64,000 nucleotides of DNA, from NCBI RefSeq assembly GCF_001942345.1, contig NZ_MKKI01000043.1, positions 124,001 through 188,000 on the forward strand, written 5' to 3'. Made by a program: the position numbers and the translations under genes. The stretch is from Corynebacterium sp. CNJ-954. GTDB taxonomy: Bacteria > Actinomycetota > Actinomycetes > Mycobacteriales > Mycobacteriaceae. Shown here one piece after another: positions 27,625 through 38,984 of this stretch (positions within the stretch are counted from its first letter, which is position 1; the number at the start of each line of letters is the position of its first letter). Under the pieces are notes generated by a model that was not told the DNA's origin, ran no database searches, and saw nothing but the letters and a program-made list of their open reading frames with translations.

Positions 27625-28932
27625 TCAGCTGGTCGCGCCGTACACCCGCGACTGCCGGTTGGAGTACGTCGCCATGTAGTCGGCGTGGATCACCGGACGC
27701 TGCGCGAAGTCCGGGAGATCCGTCGTGGACTTGCCCACCATCCCCTCCAACGTGGCCGAGTCATAGTTGACCTCACCACGGCCGATCAGCTCACCGTCCG
27801 GACCGACGATGTCGAGCACCTCACCCGAGGTGAACGCCCCGTCCACCCGCACGAGCCCGACGGCGAGCAGCGAGTTGTGCCGTTCCATCGCCGCAGCGGC
27901 CCCGGCGTCCAGATGCAGGGTGCCCGCCGAATCCGCGGCGTAGAGGACCCAGAACTTCCAGGCGGACAGGCGGTCTTCCCGGGGCCAGAAACAGGTGCCG
28001 ACCATCGCCTGGTCCAGAGCTGCACCGATGTTCTCCGTGGAGGTCAGCAGCACCGGGATTCCCGCACGGGACGCCAGACGGGCCGCGGACACCTTCGCCG
28101 CCATACCTCCGGTCCCCAGGCGCCCGCCGTCGCCGGCGACGACACCACGCAGGTCCTTGCTGCTCTTCACCTCGGCGATGAACCGGGCGTCCGGCTCGGC
28201 CGGGTTGCGGTCGTAGAGACCTGCCACGTCCGACAGCAGGACGAGCGCATCCGCATACGTCAGGTGGGACACCAGCGAGGCCAGTCGGTCGTTGTCGCCG
28301 AAACGCATCTCGGAGGTCGCCACCGTGTCATTCTCGTTGACGATCGGCACGGCGCGCAGCTGCCGCAGGCGGTCGATGGTGCGCTGGGCGTTCCGCGCGC
28401 GGTCACGCCGGGCAGCGTCCGACGCCGTCAACAGCACCTGGCCGATCGAGCGACCGTAGCGGGCGAAGCTGCGGGCCCACTCCTGGGCCAGCAGCACCTG
28501 CCCGGCCGCGGCGGCAGCCTGCTTGGTGGCCAGGTCCGTCGGTTTCTGCGCCAACCCCAACGGGCCCATGCCACAAGCCACAGCACCGGAAGACACCACG
28601 ATCACGTCGGTGTCGCGGTCCATCCTGGCTTCGAGTGCGTCGGCGATGACATCGATCCGGTCGGGGCTGACCAGCCCCGTCTCATCCGTCAGGCTGGACG
28701 AACCGATCTTGACCACGACGCGCTTGGCGTTCCGGATGGTCTGCCGCACGTCGGAGCGGTGGCCGTACGCCGGAGAATCCTCAGTGACCTCGGGATCCGG
28801 GAACTCCTTGGAGGTGGCGGGAATGACGGGGCCGGGCTGATGCACAGCGTCCGTCCCGAACTCCAGGGACGCCGGGTACTCGAATACCGTCGGCTCATCG
28901 GACATGTCGGAGGCATCAGTGGTGTCAGACAT
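27625..28932 (-). CDS. proB: Glutamate 5-kinase with N-terminal extension
   Basis: First enzyme of proline synthesis, phosphorylating glutamate; normally feedback-inhibited by proline. The kinase domain starts [11 protein letters not shown], has [24 protein letters not shown] and [12 protein letters not shown], and a C-terminal PUA domain follows. The usual length is about 370 aa; this start gives 435. The ATG at 28932 is chosen for its AAGGG site; it adds about 60 acidic residues, and a GTG at 28749 would give family length but lacks a site. Ends in a strong terminator. Confidence 0.93.
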   Translation of the reverse strand: MSDTTDASDMSDEPTVFEYPASLEFGTDAVHQPGPVIPATSKEFPDPEVTEDSPAYGHRSDVRQTIRNAKRVVVKIGSSSLTDETGLVSPDRIDVIADALEARMDRDTDVIVVSSGAVACGMGPLGLAQKPTDLATKQAAAAAGQVLLAQEWARSFARYGRSIGQVLLTASDAARRDRARNAQRTIDRLRQLRAVPIVNENDTVATSEMRFGDNDRLASLVSHLTYADALVLLSDVAGLYDRNPAEPDARFIAEVKSSKDLRGVVAGDGGRLGTGGMAAKVSAARLASRAGIPVLLTSTENIGAALDQAMVGTCFWPREDRLSAWKFWVLYAADSAGTLHLDAGAAAAMERHNSLLAVGLVRVDGAFTSGEVLDIVGPDGELIGRGEVNYDSATLEGMVGKSTTDLPDFAQRPVIHADYMATYSNRQSRVYGATS

Positions 28933-29071
28933 GCCCTTCATTATGTCCCAGCCGAACCGGTCCTCGCCACGAGATGCCCTACTGGCCCGTCAACCGGACA
29001 CGACGCGGAGAAGTACCCAGGATCGTCCCTCGTGGGCCACCCCCGTGCCACTCCCCCGAATGTGGGGCCGG

Positions 29072-30604
<1,533 letters not shown>

Positions 30605-30708
30605 TCAGGCGGTTAAAAGGGGTGGTTCAAGAATCCCGACGATCCTATCACCTGGGACGGACACCGGCCGCAGTGCTGCAGGTCAGCGTGGTCGACCGGG
30701 CACGAGAA

Positions 30709-30739
30709 GGCCCCGGGACGTCCGTGACATCCCGGGGCC
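30709..30739 (-). terminator. Hairpin downstream of rpmA
   Basis: Perfect 10-bp GC-rich arms (30709-30718 and 30730-30739) with an 11-nt loop, 33 nt past the rpmA stop. Probable end of the rplU-rpmA transcript; little T run. Confidence 0.55.
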
Positions 30740-30771
30740 GGCCTCGAAAGAACGCTGAGCGCGCCTGAGTA

Positions 30772-31038
30772 CTACGCCTCGACGGTCTCGTTCTCGACGA
30801 TGTTCACCAGTCGACGGTTACGGCGGGTGCTGAACTGCACGGCGCCGCCCTTGAGGGCGAACAGGGTGTCGTCGCCGCCGCGTCCGACGTTCTCACCGGG
30901 GTGGAACGAGGTACCGCGCTGACGGATCAGGATCTCGCCGGCCTTGACCTGCTGACCACCGAAACGCTTGACACCGAGACGCTTGGACTCGGAATCGCGA
31001 CCGTTGCTGGAGCTGGAAGCACCCTTCTTGTGTGCCAT
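30772..31038 (-). CDS. rpmA: 50S ribosomal protein L27
   Basis: 88-aa L27, whose N-terminal tail reaches the peptidyl transferase centre. Starts [16 protein letters not shown] and contains GVKRFGGQ and [27 protein letters not shown]. Begins 59 nt after rplU in the usual pair. Confidence 0.97.
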   Translation of the reverse strand: MAHKKGASSSSNGRDSESKRLGVKRFGGQQVKAGEILIRQRGTSFHPGENVGRGGDDTLFALKGGAVQFSTRRNRRLVNIVENETVEA

Positions 31039-31097
31039 GGTCTTTTCCCTCCTCGGAAAAGCTCGTACCGCTGCACAGGTGGCAGCGGTCGCTGGGT

Positions 31098-31400
31098 TTA
31101 CTTGATGCCGGTGACCTTGAGGACGGTCAGCTGCTGGCGGTGGCCGTAACGACGCTTGTAACCGGTCTTGTTCCGGTAGTGCATGCCGTTGATCTTCTTA
31201 CCCTTGGTCTGGTCGACGATCTCGGCTGCAACGGTCTTGTCGGCGAGCTTGTCACCGGACGTGACGTCAGCGCCATCGACGAGGAGAACCGGGGTGAGAG
31301 CCACGGACGAACCCGGCTCTCCCTCGATCTTCTCGACCTTGACGAGGTCACCTTCGGCAACCTTGTACTGCTTTCCGCCGGTCTTGACGATCGCGTACAT
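31098..31400 (-). CDS. rplU: 50S ribosomal protein L21
   Basis: 100-aa L21 beginning [14 protein letters not shown] and ending with the basic [15 protein letters not shown] segment. The ATG at 31400 with an AAAGGGG site is certain; longer upstream frames are leader sequence. The leader contains a nested stem-loop. Confidence 0.97.
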   Translation of the reverse strand: MYAIVKTGGKQYKVAEGDLVKVEKIEGEPGSSVALTPVLLVDGADVTSGDKLADKTVAAEIVDQTKGKKINGMHYRNKTGYKRRYGHRQQLTVLKVTGIK

Positions 31401-31433
31401 GGAAGGGCTACCCCTTTGTTTCTCTACTCGGCT

Positions 31434-31482
31434 CAGGCCGCCCCTCCACCGTCTGCCCCGACGAAGTGCGGGGCGCGGCCTG
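31434..31482 (-). ncRNA. Structured 5' leader of rplU-rpmA
   Basis: In the rplU leader an 8-bp outer stem (31434-31441 with 31475-31482) encloses a 6-bp GC stem (31455-31460 with 31469-31474). It lies about 34-82 nt before the L21 start. This is compatible with an L21-type autoregulatory leader but I cannot match it to a covariance model by eye. Confidence 0.4.
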
Positions 31483-31693
31483 AAAAGGCAATCTGACTGG
31501 ACTTCATTGCTTATTTCACTGCGTTCGACGTAGACGACCCTGCGCCGGACATGCGGCGCGACCGCGGTTTCAGACAGAGACCGACGGACACGATCGACCA
31601 ACGGTCGAACAGCGACGATGCAAGGCTACCGCCCTACCCCGGGAAAACAAAATCTCCACAGCTTCCCCGGGGCGGTAACGACACGCCGGTGAT

Positions 31694-34600
31694 TCACCGT
31701 GCGCTGCGGACGACCCGCCGCCGTCCGCGGCGGTCAGACCGCACCTGCGGCACCGGAGCCGTCACCGCCTGAGCGGAACTGTCGGCCGACGGCTCTGCCT
31801 GCTGCGGTAGGTCCTGCCGCCGTGAGTCCTGGTGACCGAGGCCGTAGTCCTCGGGCCGTGGCTCACGGTCTGACCGGGAGTTTCCGCGGACCCGACGCCG
31901 ACGACGGGGCGAACGCTCGAACTCAGCCTTCGCCGACTCAAAGTCGACGGCGGGGTTCTCGGCAGCATGTTCCTCCTGCGGTACCTCCTGCGCCTGCTCC
32001 TCTGCGTCCTGTCGCTCGGCTGCCGGTGTGACACGACGGACGACACGGCGTCCACGACGGTCCTTGCGCCTGGTGGTCTCGACGTCGGCCTCGGAGGAGC
32101 CGGTCTCAGGGCCGACCTCTGTCGGCTCAGCAGGCTCCTGCTGGACGATGTCGCGCAGCAATGCCTCCGTCGCATCGTCGGTGTCGTCCGCGACGTAGTC
32201 AGCACCCGTCGGTTCATCCGGATCTTCCTCACCGGCACGGCTCAGCGCATGGGCGACGATGTCATGGACATCGTCCGAACGGTGTCCGGCCTGCTCCTGT
32301 GCCGCGGCATGCACCGTCGCGGCCACCGTGGCAGTGGACTGCACGTCCTCCTGCGCCGGTGCCGGGGCATCCTCGATCGCGCTGTCCTCGTAACGTTTAC
32401 GGATCTCCTGCTCGTGCCGGGCCTGTTTGAGCCCTTCACGTCCGCCGTGGTCGCGACGCTCCTGGTGGTCGTCGACCTCGTCGTGCTGCACCGGATCGTC
32501 GTGGAGGATGATGCCGCGCCCCTGGCACGCTTCACACTCGGTGGAATAGGTCTCCACCAGCCCGGCACCGAGCCGTTTCCGAGTCATCTGCACCAGCCCG
32601 AGGCTCGTCACCTCCGAGACCTTGTGACGGGTGCGGTCAGCGGCAAGGAACTCGGTGAGTCGTCGCAGCAGCAGGTCACGGTTTTCCTCGAGGACCATGT
32701 CCACGAAATCGACGACGATCATTCCGCCGATGTCGCGCAACCGCATCTGCCGGACGATCTCCTCGGCAGCCTCCAGGTTGTTCTTGGTGACCGTCTCCTC
32801 GAGATTGCCGCCGGACCCCACGAAGCTTCCCGTGTTCACGTCGATGACCGTCATCGCCTCGGTCTTGTCGATGATCAGGTAGCCACCGGAGGGCAGCCAG
32901 ATCTTCCGGCTCAGCGCATTGGCAAGCTGGGCGTCGAGCTCGTAGGCGGCGAAGGCGTCGTCCCCGCCGTGTTCCTCCGGATTCCACTTGACCACTCGGC
33001 TCTCGAGGTCGGGTGCCATGCGGTGCACGTAGTCACGGACCCGCTGCCAGGACCTGCGGCCGTCGACGACCAGCTCGTTGAAGTCCTCGTTGAACATGTC
33101 CCGGACGACCTTCACCAGGAGGTTCGGCTCCTCGTACATGGTGACCGGCGTCGCGCCCTTCTTGGCGCGCTCAGTCTTCTCCTTCTCGGTGATGTCGAGC
33201 CAGCGACGGTGGAGTCGGTCGACATCCTCGGCGATCTTCTCCTCGCTGACCCCCTCGGCGGCGGTACGGATGATCGTGCCGCCGTCCTCGGGGACGACAC
33301 GCTGCAGGATCGACTTCAGCCGCTTACGCTCAGCTTCCGGCAGCTTCCGGGAGATGCCCTGGGTCCGGCCACCCGGGACGTAAACCAGGTAGCGGCCCGC
33401 GAAGCTCACGCGGTTCGTCAACCGTGCGCCCTTGTGCCCCAGGGGCTCCTTGATGACCTGTACCAGAACCTGGTCGCCCTGTTTCAGCGCCGATTCAATC
33501 CGGCGGGACCGACCCCGCACATGCTCGGAGCGCCAGTCGACTTCGCTGGCGTACAGGACGGCATTACGACCTGTCCCGATGTCGACGAACGCGGCCTCCA
33601 TGCTGGACAGCACATTCTGCACGCGACCGAGGTAGATGTTCCCGATCGTGGACTGCTGGTCGTCGCTGGTGACGAAATGCTCGACGAGCAGACCGTCCTC
33701 GACGACCCCGACCTGGGTGGTCCACCCGTCGCCGTCCTGCCGCCGTGCGTCACGGACGACCATGGAACGGAAGATGTTCTCGCGTCGGGCGATGAACTCG
33801 GCACGTGTGACCGCCCGGTGCTTCTCGTTTCCCTGCTCCTGACGCCACCGGCGCTTCGACTCCAGCCGGGTGGACCCCTTGAGCTTCACCGGTTCATCGA
33901 CGACGGGCGTCTGCTCGTCTGTGGCCGTGTCAGGCTCGAGGGACGCGTTCGCCGTGTGTTCCGTTGCATGGACCGGTGCCGACTCAGTGACGGTGGTGTT
34001 GTCACCGTCATTCTGGTCATTCTGGTCGCCCTGGTCCCCACGCCCACGGCCCCGGCCGCGGCTCCCGCGACGACGCCGCGAGGATCCCGTTCTGTCACCG
34101 TTGGTCTCGTTGTGCTCGTCTGCAGGGCTCTCACCCTGGTCGTCCCCTGTTGAGCGCGACTCGGCGGCCGCCTCCCGCTGACGTTCCCGGCGGAGTTCCT
34201 CCGCACCTGCCGCGGCACTCCGGGATCCGACACGGCGGACGATGCGGCGTCGCACCACCGGACGGGGCGTCTCAGCCACCGGCTTCTGCTCAGGTTCCGG
34301 CTCCGCTTGCCGGACCTCCAGCTCCTGGTTCTTCGGTGCCTGGTTCTTCGGTGCCGGCTCCTGCACCACGTTCTCCGCCGGGGTCTCCCGGGTGGCCGGA
34401 CGGCTCACGCGCCGACGGCGACGACGACGCGACGCCGACCCCGCACTCTTCTCCTGGGGCGTATCGGCCGACTCAGCCGCCTCAACGGTCCCCGCCACCG
34501 GTGTGGCAGGGGCGGGCTGCCGTGTCGGCTCCACTTCGGGCTCGACAGGCTCGACAGGGGAAACCGGGGCCGCTGCCTTGCGGGTGACCTTGCCGGAGCG

Positions 34601-35026
34601 GCCTCCACGACGACGCGTCGGGGCCGCCTGCTGTGCGGCCTCGGGTTGACTGACGGTCTCGGCGTCACCGGCTGCCCGGGGCTCAGCCACCGGCGCAGCC
34701 TCGGGCTCCGGCTCGGCAGGCCCCGTCGTCGACGTCCCGGCCGCCTTCTTCGCCGCCGTCTTCCTCGGGGCTCGCTTCTTCGCCGGGGCCTTCTTCGCCG
34801 GCTTCCCGGCCGCGATGATCTCGCCGAGCACACGCTCCACGTCCGCCCTCGTCACAGTCGACGCGGCACGCTTGTTCTCCACACCATGCTCCCCCAGCAC
34901 GGTGATCATCTGTGCGCTGGGAATCCCCAACGCCTTTGCGAGCGCATGGACGCGGACCTTCTCCCCCAGCTCTTCACTCTTCACTCCTGCCGCTGCCGCG
35001 GCAAGTTCCTGGCTGGTGTTCGCCAT
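31694..35026 (-). CDS. rne: Ribonuclease E/G with IF2_N-like N-terminal module
   Basis: Endoribonuclease of RNA decay and rRNA processing, 1110 aa. The catalytic core is central: S1 domain near residues 460-505 (NIYLGRVQNVLSSMEAAFVDIG), RNase H-like and 5'-sensor parts, catalytic aspartates in VIDVNTGSF and IVVDFVDM (about 730-775), and the zinc-link CEAC near 829. It is flanked by long low-complexity arms rich in Pro/Ala/Glu and Arg blocks, as in actinobacterial RNase E. Residues 1-65 (KVRVHALAKALGIPSAQMITVLGEHG) resemble the N-terminal module of initiation factor IF2. Upstream of rplU in the classic rne-rplU-rpmA-obg order. Confidence 0.94.
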   Translation of the reverse strand: MANTSQELAAAAAGVKSEELGEKVRVHALAKALGIPSAQMITVLGEHGVENKRAASTVTRADVERVLGEIIAAGKPAKKAPAKKRAPRKTAAKKAAGTSTTGPAEPEPEAAPVAEPRAAGDAETVSQPEAAQQAAPTRRRGGRSGKVTRKAAAPVSPVEPVEPEVEPTRQPAPATPVAGTVEAAESADTPQEKSAGSASRRRRRRRVSRPATRETPAENVVQEPAPKNQAPKNQELEVRQAEPEPEQKPVAETPRPVVRRRIVRRVGSRSAAAGAEELRRERQREAAAESRSTGDDQGESPADEHNETNGDRTGSSRRRRGSRGRGRGRGDQGDQNDQNDGDNTTVTESAPVHATEHTANASLEPDTATDEQTPVVDEPVKLKGSTRLESKRRWRQEQGNEKHRAVTRAEFIARRENIFRSMVVRDARRQDGDGWTTQVGVVEDGLLVEHFVTSDDQQSTIGNIYLGRVQNVLSSMEAAFVDIGTGRNAVLYASEVDWRSEHVRGRSRRIESALKQGDQVLVQVIKEPLGHKGARLTNRVSFAGRYLVYVPGGRTQGISRKLPEAERKRLKSILQRVVPEDGGTIIRTAAEGVSEEKIAEDVDRLHRRWLDITEKEKTERAKKGATPVTMYEEPNLLVKVVRDMFNEDFNELVVDGRRSWQRVRDYVHRMAPDLESRVVKWNPEEHGGDDAFAAYELDAQLANALSRKIWLPSGGYLIIDKTEAMTVIDVNTGSFVGSGGNLEETVTKNNLEAAEEIVRQMRLRDIGGMIVVDFVDMVLEENRDLLLRRLTEFLAADRTRHKVSEVTSLGLVQMTRKRLGAGLVETYSTECEACQGRGIILHDDPVQHDEVDDHQERRDHGGREGLKQARHEQEIRKRYEDSAIEDAPAPAQEDVQSTATVAATVHAAAQEQAGHRSDDVHDIVAHALSRAGEEDPDEPTGADYVADDTDDATEALLRDIVQQEPAEPTEVGPETGSSEADVETTRRKDRRGRRVVRRVTPAAERQDAEEQAQEVPQEEHAAENPAVDFESAKAEFERSPRRRRRVRGNSRSDREPRPEDYGLGHQDSRRQDLPQQAEPSADSSAQAVTAPVPQVRSDRRGRRRVVRSAR

Positions 35027-35393
35027 ACTGTCTCCTCAACGGTGCCACGGGCAGGATACGGATGTGATCGTCCCTCTCACGGACGCCGTCGTCGGCACGG
35101 TGGCAGTTCCCCTGAAGGACAACGGGCGCTGTGATCGATCCGATCAGGTCGCAGCCACTCAATGTCCGCCGTGTCCCGGCGTTACTCTCGCCGTGGCATA
35201 TATATTCGATGTTGTCTGCACAAGTTGTGCCTTAAAAACTTTCGGACATTCGGAGCACACCGCGGCGAACCGACGATGTCCAGGTTCCTGAAGGCGGGTG
35301 CTGCACGTGTCCCCCCTCATTGTTGCACACCGGGTCCGTGGTGTTCGCCCCGCCACGCCCCGTGCCCGTTGGCGGCCGCCTCCGCCGGTTAAT
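35027..35393. other. Intergenic region upstream of rne
   Basis: Non-coding stretch between divergent rne and the small membrane gene. It contains an AT-rich tract (about 35197-35210) next to a GCACAA-G-TTGTGC palindrome (35218-35230), a likely promoter/operator for rne reading leftward, plus a long GC-rich leader. No gene is visible. Confidence 0.4.
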
Positions 35394-35421
35394 GTGTCTT
35401 ATATGAGGTGTCTTATATGAC
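35394..35421 (+). repeat. 14-bp direct repeat spanning the start of the next gene
   Basis: GTGTCTTATATGA plus G or C occurs twice in tandem (35394-35407 and 35408-35421). Each copy contains an ATG; the first opens a 5-codon reading frame (35403-35420) that ends inside the second start. The GAGGTG at 35405-35410 is correctly spaced for the second ATG at 35417. Confidence 0.75.
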
Positions 35422-35761
35422 CCAGGAATTCCGTGTCCTCCAACAGATCCAGGCTTCCGTCACCCCGGCACTGCCCGGGCGCATCCTGGTGGCTGTCCTC
35501 GTCTCCGCCTTCGTGGGAGCCTCCTCCTCACCGGCGGCCGGCCCGTGGACGCTGTTCATCGCGACCCCGGTACTGCTGATCGCCGCGGTGCACCTCGGGT
35601 TCTCGCTACGGGCACAGGGGATGCGGAAGAACGAGTACGCGCCGATGCGCGCCGACGACCGGACCACCTCCGAACTCGGCGGCACCGTGGATGAGCCACG
35701 CAGCCCGAACAAGAAGCTGCGCACCTTGGCGTCGTTCGCCGTCCCGGGCCTCTACGCCTGA
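35417..35761 (+). CDS. Small membrane protein of unknown function
   Basis: 114-aa protein with two hydrophobic helices (about residues 18-37 and 44-62) between a short N-terminus and a polar C-terminal third. I do not recognise the family. ATG at 35417 with GAGGTG six bases upstream. Its stop overlaps the next ATG by one base (TGATG), so both are one translation-coupled unit placed between rne and ndk. Confidence 0.7.
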   Translation: MTQEFRVLQQIQASVTPALPGRILVAVLVSAFVGASSSPAAGPWTLFIATPVLLIAAVHLGFSLRAQGMRKNEYAPMRADDRTTSELGGTVDEPRSPNKKLRTLASFAVPGLYA

Positions 35762-36201
35762 TGTGGATCGGACAGTTGATCAACTCCACCACCGCGGGGT
35801 GGGTCTACGCCGCTTCGGTCAGCGTCATCGTTCTGGTCTGTTTCTGGCGTGCCTTCGTGCTGGAGGGTGCTCACCCCACCGACTACGTCCCCCTGTCGCG
35901 GGTCTTCACCACTGAACCTGACTGGACCCCGACCGACGACGCCGACGCCGTCGCCTCCACCCTCTATGCCGCGCAGGCCGTCCCCGGGGGACGTCAGGTA
36001 CGCCGCGACGTCCTCACCGACCTCGCCGCACCGCTGATACAGGACCGTACGGTGGACGCAGCGCTACGGTCGCTGACCGCGCGCCACCTGGCCGTCGTCC
36101 TGCGCGAGAGAAAGGACGCCACCACCGTCGTCGAGTGGATCACGTTGACCGGGGAAGGACGCGACGCGTTGGTGCGTGGCTCGGTCAGCGCCGCGATCTG
36201 A
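35761..36201 (+). CDS. Membrane-anchored protein of unknown function
   Basis: 146-aa protein: one N-terminal transmembrane helix (residues ~11-32), then a soluble domain whose second half (RDVLTDLAAPLIQDRTVDAALRSL, then TARHLAVVLRERKDATTVVEWITLTGEGRDALV) reads like a small winged-helix-type fold with a C-terminal beta hairpin. I do not recognise a family. Coupled to the preceding gene. Confidence 0.7.
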   Translation: MWIGQLINSTTAGWVYAASVSVIVLVCFWRAFVLEGAHPTDYVPLSRVFTTEPDWTPTDDADAVASTLYAAQAVPGGRQVRRDVLTDLAAPLIQDRTVDAALRSLTARHLAVVLRERKDATTVVEWITLTGEGRDALVRGSVSAAI

Positions 36202-36238
36202 GCCGAGGTCTGAACCGTCCCCCAGATGCCGACGACAA

Positions 36239-36279
36239 AACTCCCCGCCCCGACCGTCGAGGGGCCGTGGCGGGGAGTT
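36239..36279. terminator. Bidirectional terminator between the small membrane operon and ndk
   Basis: Perfect 11-bp stem (36239-36249 and 36269-36279) with a 19-nt loop. On the minus strand the arm runs into TTTTG, fitting an intrinsic terminator for ndk 10 nt past its stop; it can also stop the convergent plus-strand genes. Confidence 0.75.
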
Positions 36280-36289
36280 CGTGCGGAGA

Positions 36290-36700
36290 TCAGAGGTTCG
36301 GGAACCAGATGCCGATCTCGCGCTCGGCGGACTCCGGCGAATCCGAGCCGTGGACGACGTTCTCGCCGACCGAGGTCGCGAAGTCGCCACGGATCGAACC
36401 CGGGGTGGCCTTCGAGACCGGGTCGGTGCCGCCGGCGAGCTGACGCCATGCGTCGATCGCGCGCTCACCTTCGACGATGCCGGCGATCATCGGTGCAGAG
36501 GTGACGAAGTCGACCAGGTCACCGAAGAACGGCTTGTCGGAGTGCTCGGCGTAGTGCTTCTCGGCGGTCTCGCGGTCAGCGACACGCAGGTCCAGGGCAG
36601 AGAGGGTGAGGCCCTTACGCTCGATGCGGGCGATGATCTCGCCGACGAGGCCACGGGAGACACCGTCCGGCTTGATGAGGATGAGAGTGCGTTCAGTCAT
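36290..36700 (-). CDS. ndk: Nucleoside diphosphate kinase
   Basis: 136-aa NDP kinase that balances NTP pools. Starts [18 protein letters not shown]; the catalytic histidine is in [18 protein letters not shown]. Full length. The ATG at 36700 is the conserved start. Confidence 0.97.
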   Translation of the reverse strand: MTERTLILIKPDGVSRGLVGEIIARIERKGLTLSALDLRVADRETAEKHYAEHSDKPFFGDLVDFVTSAPMIAGIVEGERAIDAWRQLAGGTDPVSKATPGSIRGDFATSVGENVVHGSDSPESAEREIGIWFPNL

Positions 36701-36734
36701 GCGTGTCAGCCTACAGAACCCGGTTGAACAGAAG

Positions 36735-37412
36735 TTAAAGAGGCAACCCCCGGTGCCGACGCCGGTCACGCACCACCTGGTTGGTCACCGTCACGACCAC
36801 CAGGAACCCCGTCAACGGGTACACCGCCGGCAGACCGAGATGGAAGAAGACCACGGCGCCGACGACCGCTCCGAGCGACAGACACAGCGCCATGATCAGT
36901 GGATACACCCACGCCGACGCCCGTCCGCCGAAGAAGGAGTCCACGAATCGTTGCCCCGCCTTCACCAGTGTGCCGGTCACGTAGGTCAGCGCGATGCTGA
37001 CCTCTCCGTCCCGCTCGAAGACCGAGTTCATCGCACCGATGCCGACGGACAACAGCATCACCGCCAGCACCTCGGCCCCTGACGCCAGCGACACCGACGA
37101 CGCGAGGAAGACCAGCGAGACGGCGACGAGAACGGCCTCCCTGGCGCGGTACCGCCCCCACCGGCGGGTCACGACGCGATGGACCAGCGCACCGCACATC
37201 ACCCCGACCATGAACAACACGATGCAGCGTCCCGCCAGCCACATCAGTTCTCTGTCGTCCTCCACGATGGACACCGCCATACGGGTGCTGTTCCCCGACA
37301 TGAACGACAGGAAGACGCCACCGTAGAACATGAATCCGATGGAGTCGGCGTACCCGGCGACGGCGACGAGACACATGGCGAGGGCCCGTTCCCCGCTGCG
37401 GTAGGTATTCAT
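36735..37412 (-). CDS. YoaK/DUF1275-family membrane protein
   Basis: 225-aa membrane protein with about six helices. The signature is [27 protein letters not shown] in the first helices plus [22 protein letters not shown]. Family function is unknown. ATG at 37412 has no strong ribosome binding site; an ATG at 37442 would add 10 residues. It ends 34 nt upstream of ndk. Confidence 0.82.
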   Translation of the reverse strand: MNTYRSGERALAMCLVAVAGYADSIGFMFYGGVFLSFMSGNSTRMAVSIVEDDRELMWLAGRCIVLFMVGVMCGALVHRVVTRRWGRYRAREAVLVAVSLVFLASSVSLASGAEVLAVMLLSVGIGAMNSVFERDGEVSIALTYVTGTLVKAGQRFVDSFFGGRASAWVYPLIMALCLSLGAVVGAVVFFHLGLPAVYPLTGFLVVVTVTNQVVRDRRRHRGLPL

Positions 37413-37521
37413 CGGAGAAAATCGTACCCGCAGCGTCGGCATTTCCCTGATAGGTTTGACCCTGGAATGACATGACCACAGTACGGTGCCACGGCGTGCA
37501 CACGGGAGAAGGAGAGACATC

Positions 37522-37878
37522 ATGGGTGAACTGACCGACAGGAACGGCGACTCCGTCACCGTCCGGTTGACGTCGAAGGGGAACGCCTATGCGATCTACC
37601 TCGCGGACGACACCCGCGCTGGCGCAGCATACTTCGTCGACCACGGGTCAGAGCGCATCTTCCACCACACGATCGTCGGAGACGACTTCGCCGGACGTGG
37701 CCTGGGCAGCATCCTGGTACGCGAAGCACTGGCGGACACGAAGTCCCACGACCTCACGGTCGTGCCGTCCTGCCAGTTCGTGGCCGCATGGATCGAGCGC
37801 AACGGGTATGACGGCCCGGTCTCCTCCCCCACGTCGGAGACCGATGAGTACGTACTCGAGCACGCTGGCGAATCCTGA
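37522..37878 (+). CDS. Small GNAT-type N-acetyltransferase (YjdJ-like)
   Basis: 118-aa protein of the short GCN5-like class: GAAYFVDHGSERIFHHTIVGDDFAGRGLGSILVREAL contains the acetyl-CoA loop (G-R-G-L-G), followed by HDLTVVPSCQFVAAWIERN, the C-terminal PxCxF/Wxxx segment typical of YjdJ/NATD1 proteins. Substrate unknown. Strong GAAGGAGAG site before the ATG. Confidence 0.85.
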   Translation: MGELTDRNGDSVTVRLTSKGNAYAIYLADDTRAGAAYFVDHGSERIFHHTIVGDDFAGRGLGSILVREALADTKSHDLTVVPSCQFVAAWIERNGYDGPVSSPTSETDEYVLEHAGES

Positions 37879-37905
37879 CCGGGACGGTCCCCCGGCCAGT
37901 CCCCG

Positions 37906-38337
37906 TCAGTCCCGGTCTTCCTCGACGTAGTAGTGCTGGGCGGGCAGCAGCCCCCTGTCCATCCGGCTCTTCACGTTCGCGCGGAGATGGTAGGTGTACC
38001 ACCACGCGAGGATGAACAGGATCGCAACGAAGAGCATCGTGGGGTGCACGAACACCCCGAGCACCGCGAAGACCTGCAACGCGATGTTCATCTTGTCCGC
38101 CCACGGACGGAACTGCAGGAACGACGCCACCACCATCGCCACGCCGAGCACGGCGACGTAGGTCATGTTGAACACGGTGGCGTGCGCCCCGTCGTCGACG
38201 ACACCGACGACCGCGAGCACCAGCAGCACGGTGATCGCCTCCATGAGCATGATCCCGGCCATCATGCCCTTCAGTCCCTTGAACGGGTCGACCTGCATCT
38301 CGTGCGCGGGCCCCAGAGGGGTGGTGTTGTCACTCAC
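37906..38337 (-). CDS. DUF4233 family membrane protein (FolC-linked)
   Basis: 143-aa protein with four hydrophobic helices starting in the segment FKGLKGMMAGIMLMEAITVLLVLAVV. Such proteins commonly sit next to folC in actinobacteria; function unknown. GTG at 38337 overlaps the preceding stop (GTGA), which fixes the start. Last gene of the valS-folC-LOG-DUF4233 string. Confidence 0.8.
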   Translation of the reverse strand: MSDNTTPLGPAHEMQVDPFKGLKGMMAGIMLMEAITVLLVLAVVGVVDDGAHATVFNMTYVAVLGVAMVVASFLQFRPWADKMNIALQVFAVLGVFVHPTMLFVAILFILAWWYTYHLRANVKSRMDRGLLPAQHYYVEEDRD

Positions 38338-38984
38338 AGCATCCTCGTTTCGCCGGTCATCGCACCGGTGGTCGTGTGAACCTTCTTCTGCGACCACTTT
38401 GCCGCAGCCGGGGTCCAGGAGTCCAACGCGGCACTCAGCCCGGAGACCTCGGTGAGGTGGATGAGCCCGTCACGGTGCTCGGCGTTGAAGAAACCACGGG
38501 AGACCATCTGGTCGAGCATGCCGAGGAGCGGGGTCCAGTACCCCTCGACATCCATCAACGCCACGGGCTTGTGGTGGATGCCGAGCACCTGGGCGGTCCA
38601 CACCTCGAAGAACTCCTCGAGTGTGCCGATACCACCGGGCAGGGTGACCATGGCGTCCGCCGTCTCGGCCATCCTGTTCTTGCGTTCGTTCATGGTCTCG
38701 ACGATCTCCAGGCTGGTCAGACCGGTGTGTCCGGTCTCCCCGTCGTACAGGTGCCGGGTGATCACGCCGTGGACGTCCATTCCCTCCTCCAGAGCGGTGT
38801 TCGCGGCGATGCCCATCAACCCGACGGAACCGCCGCCGTAGACCAGTGAATGGCCGCTCGCCGCCAGGTGTCGGACGACGGCGACGGTCATGTCCCGGTA
38901 GGCGGGGCTGTCCCCGTGGGCGGAGCCGAGGTAGAGGGCGACCCGTTTCGGGGCGACCCGGGCCGCGGTTGCTGCAGTGGTCAT
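38334..38984 (-). CDS. LOG-family protein (cytokinin riboside monophosphate phosphoribohydrolase type)
   Basis: 216-aa Rossmann-like protein. The LOG motif PGGIGTLEEFFEVWT and the earlier YGGGSVGLMG are intact, with ERKNRM between. LOG enzymes cleave nucleoside 5'-monophosphates to free base and ribose phosphate. ATG overlaps folC stop and its own stop overlaps the DUF4233 start, 4 nt each, so it is translated as part of the folC operon. Older annotations call such proteins lysine decarboxylases, which is wrong. Confidence 0.88.
   Translation of the reverse strand: MTTAATAARVAPKRVALYLGSAHGDSPAYRDMTVAVVRHLAASGHSLVYGGGSVGLMGIAANTALEEGMDVHGVITRHLYDGETGHTGLTSLEIVETMNERKNRMAETADAMVTLPGGIGTLEEFFEVWTAQVLGIHHKPVALMDVEGYWTPLLGMLDQMVSRGFFNAEHRDGLIHLTEVSGLSAALDSWTPAAAKWSQKKVHTTTGAMTGETRML

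Noticed and set aside
31967..34153. A 728-codon plus-strand frame
   Set aside because: Antisense to RNase E; mirror of its codons.
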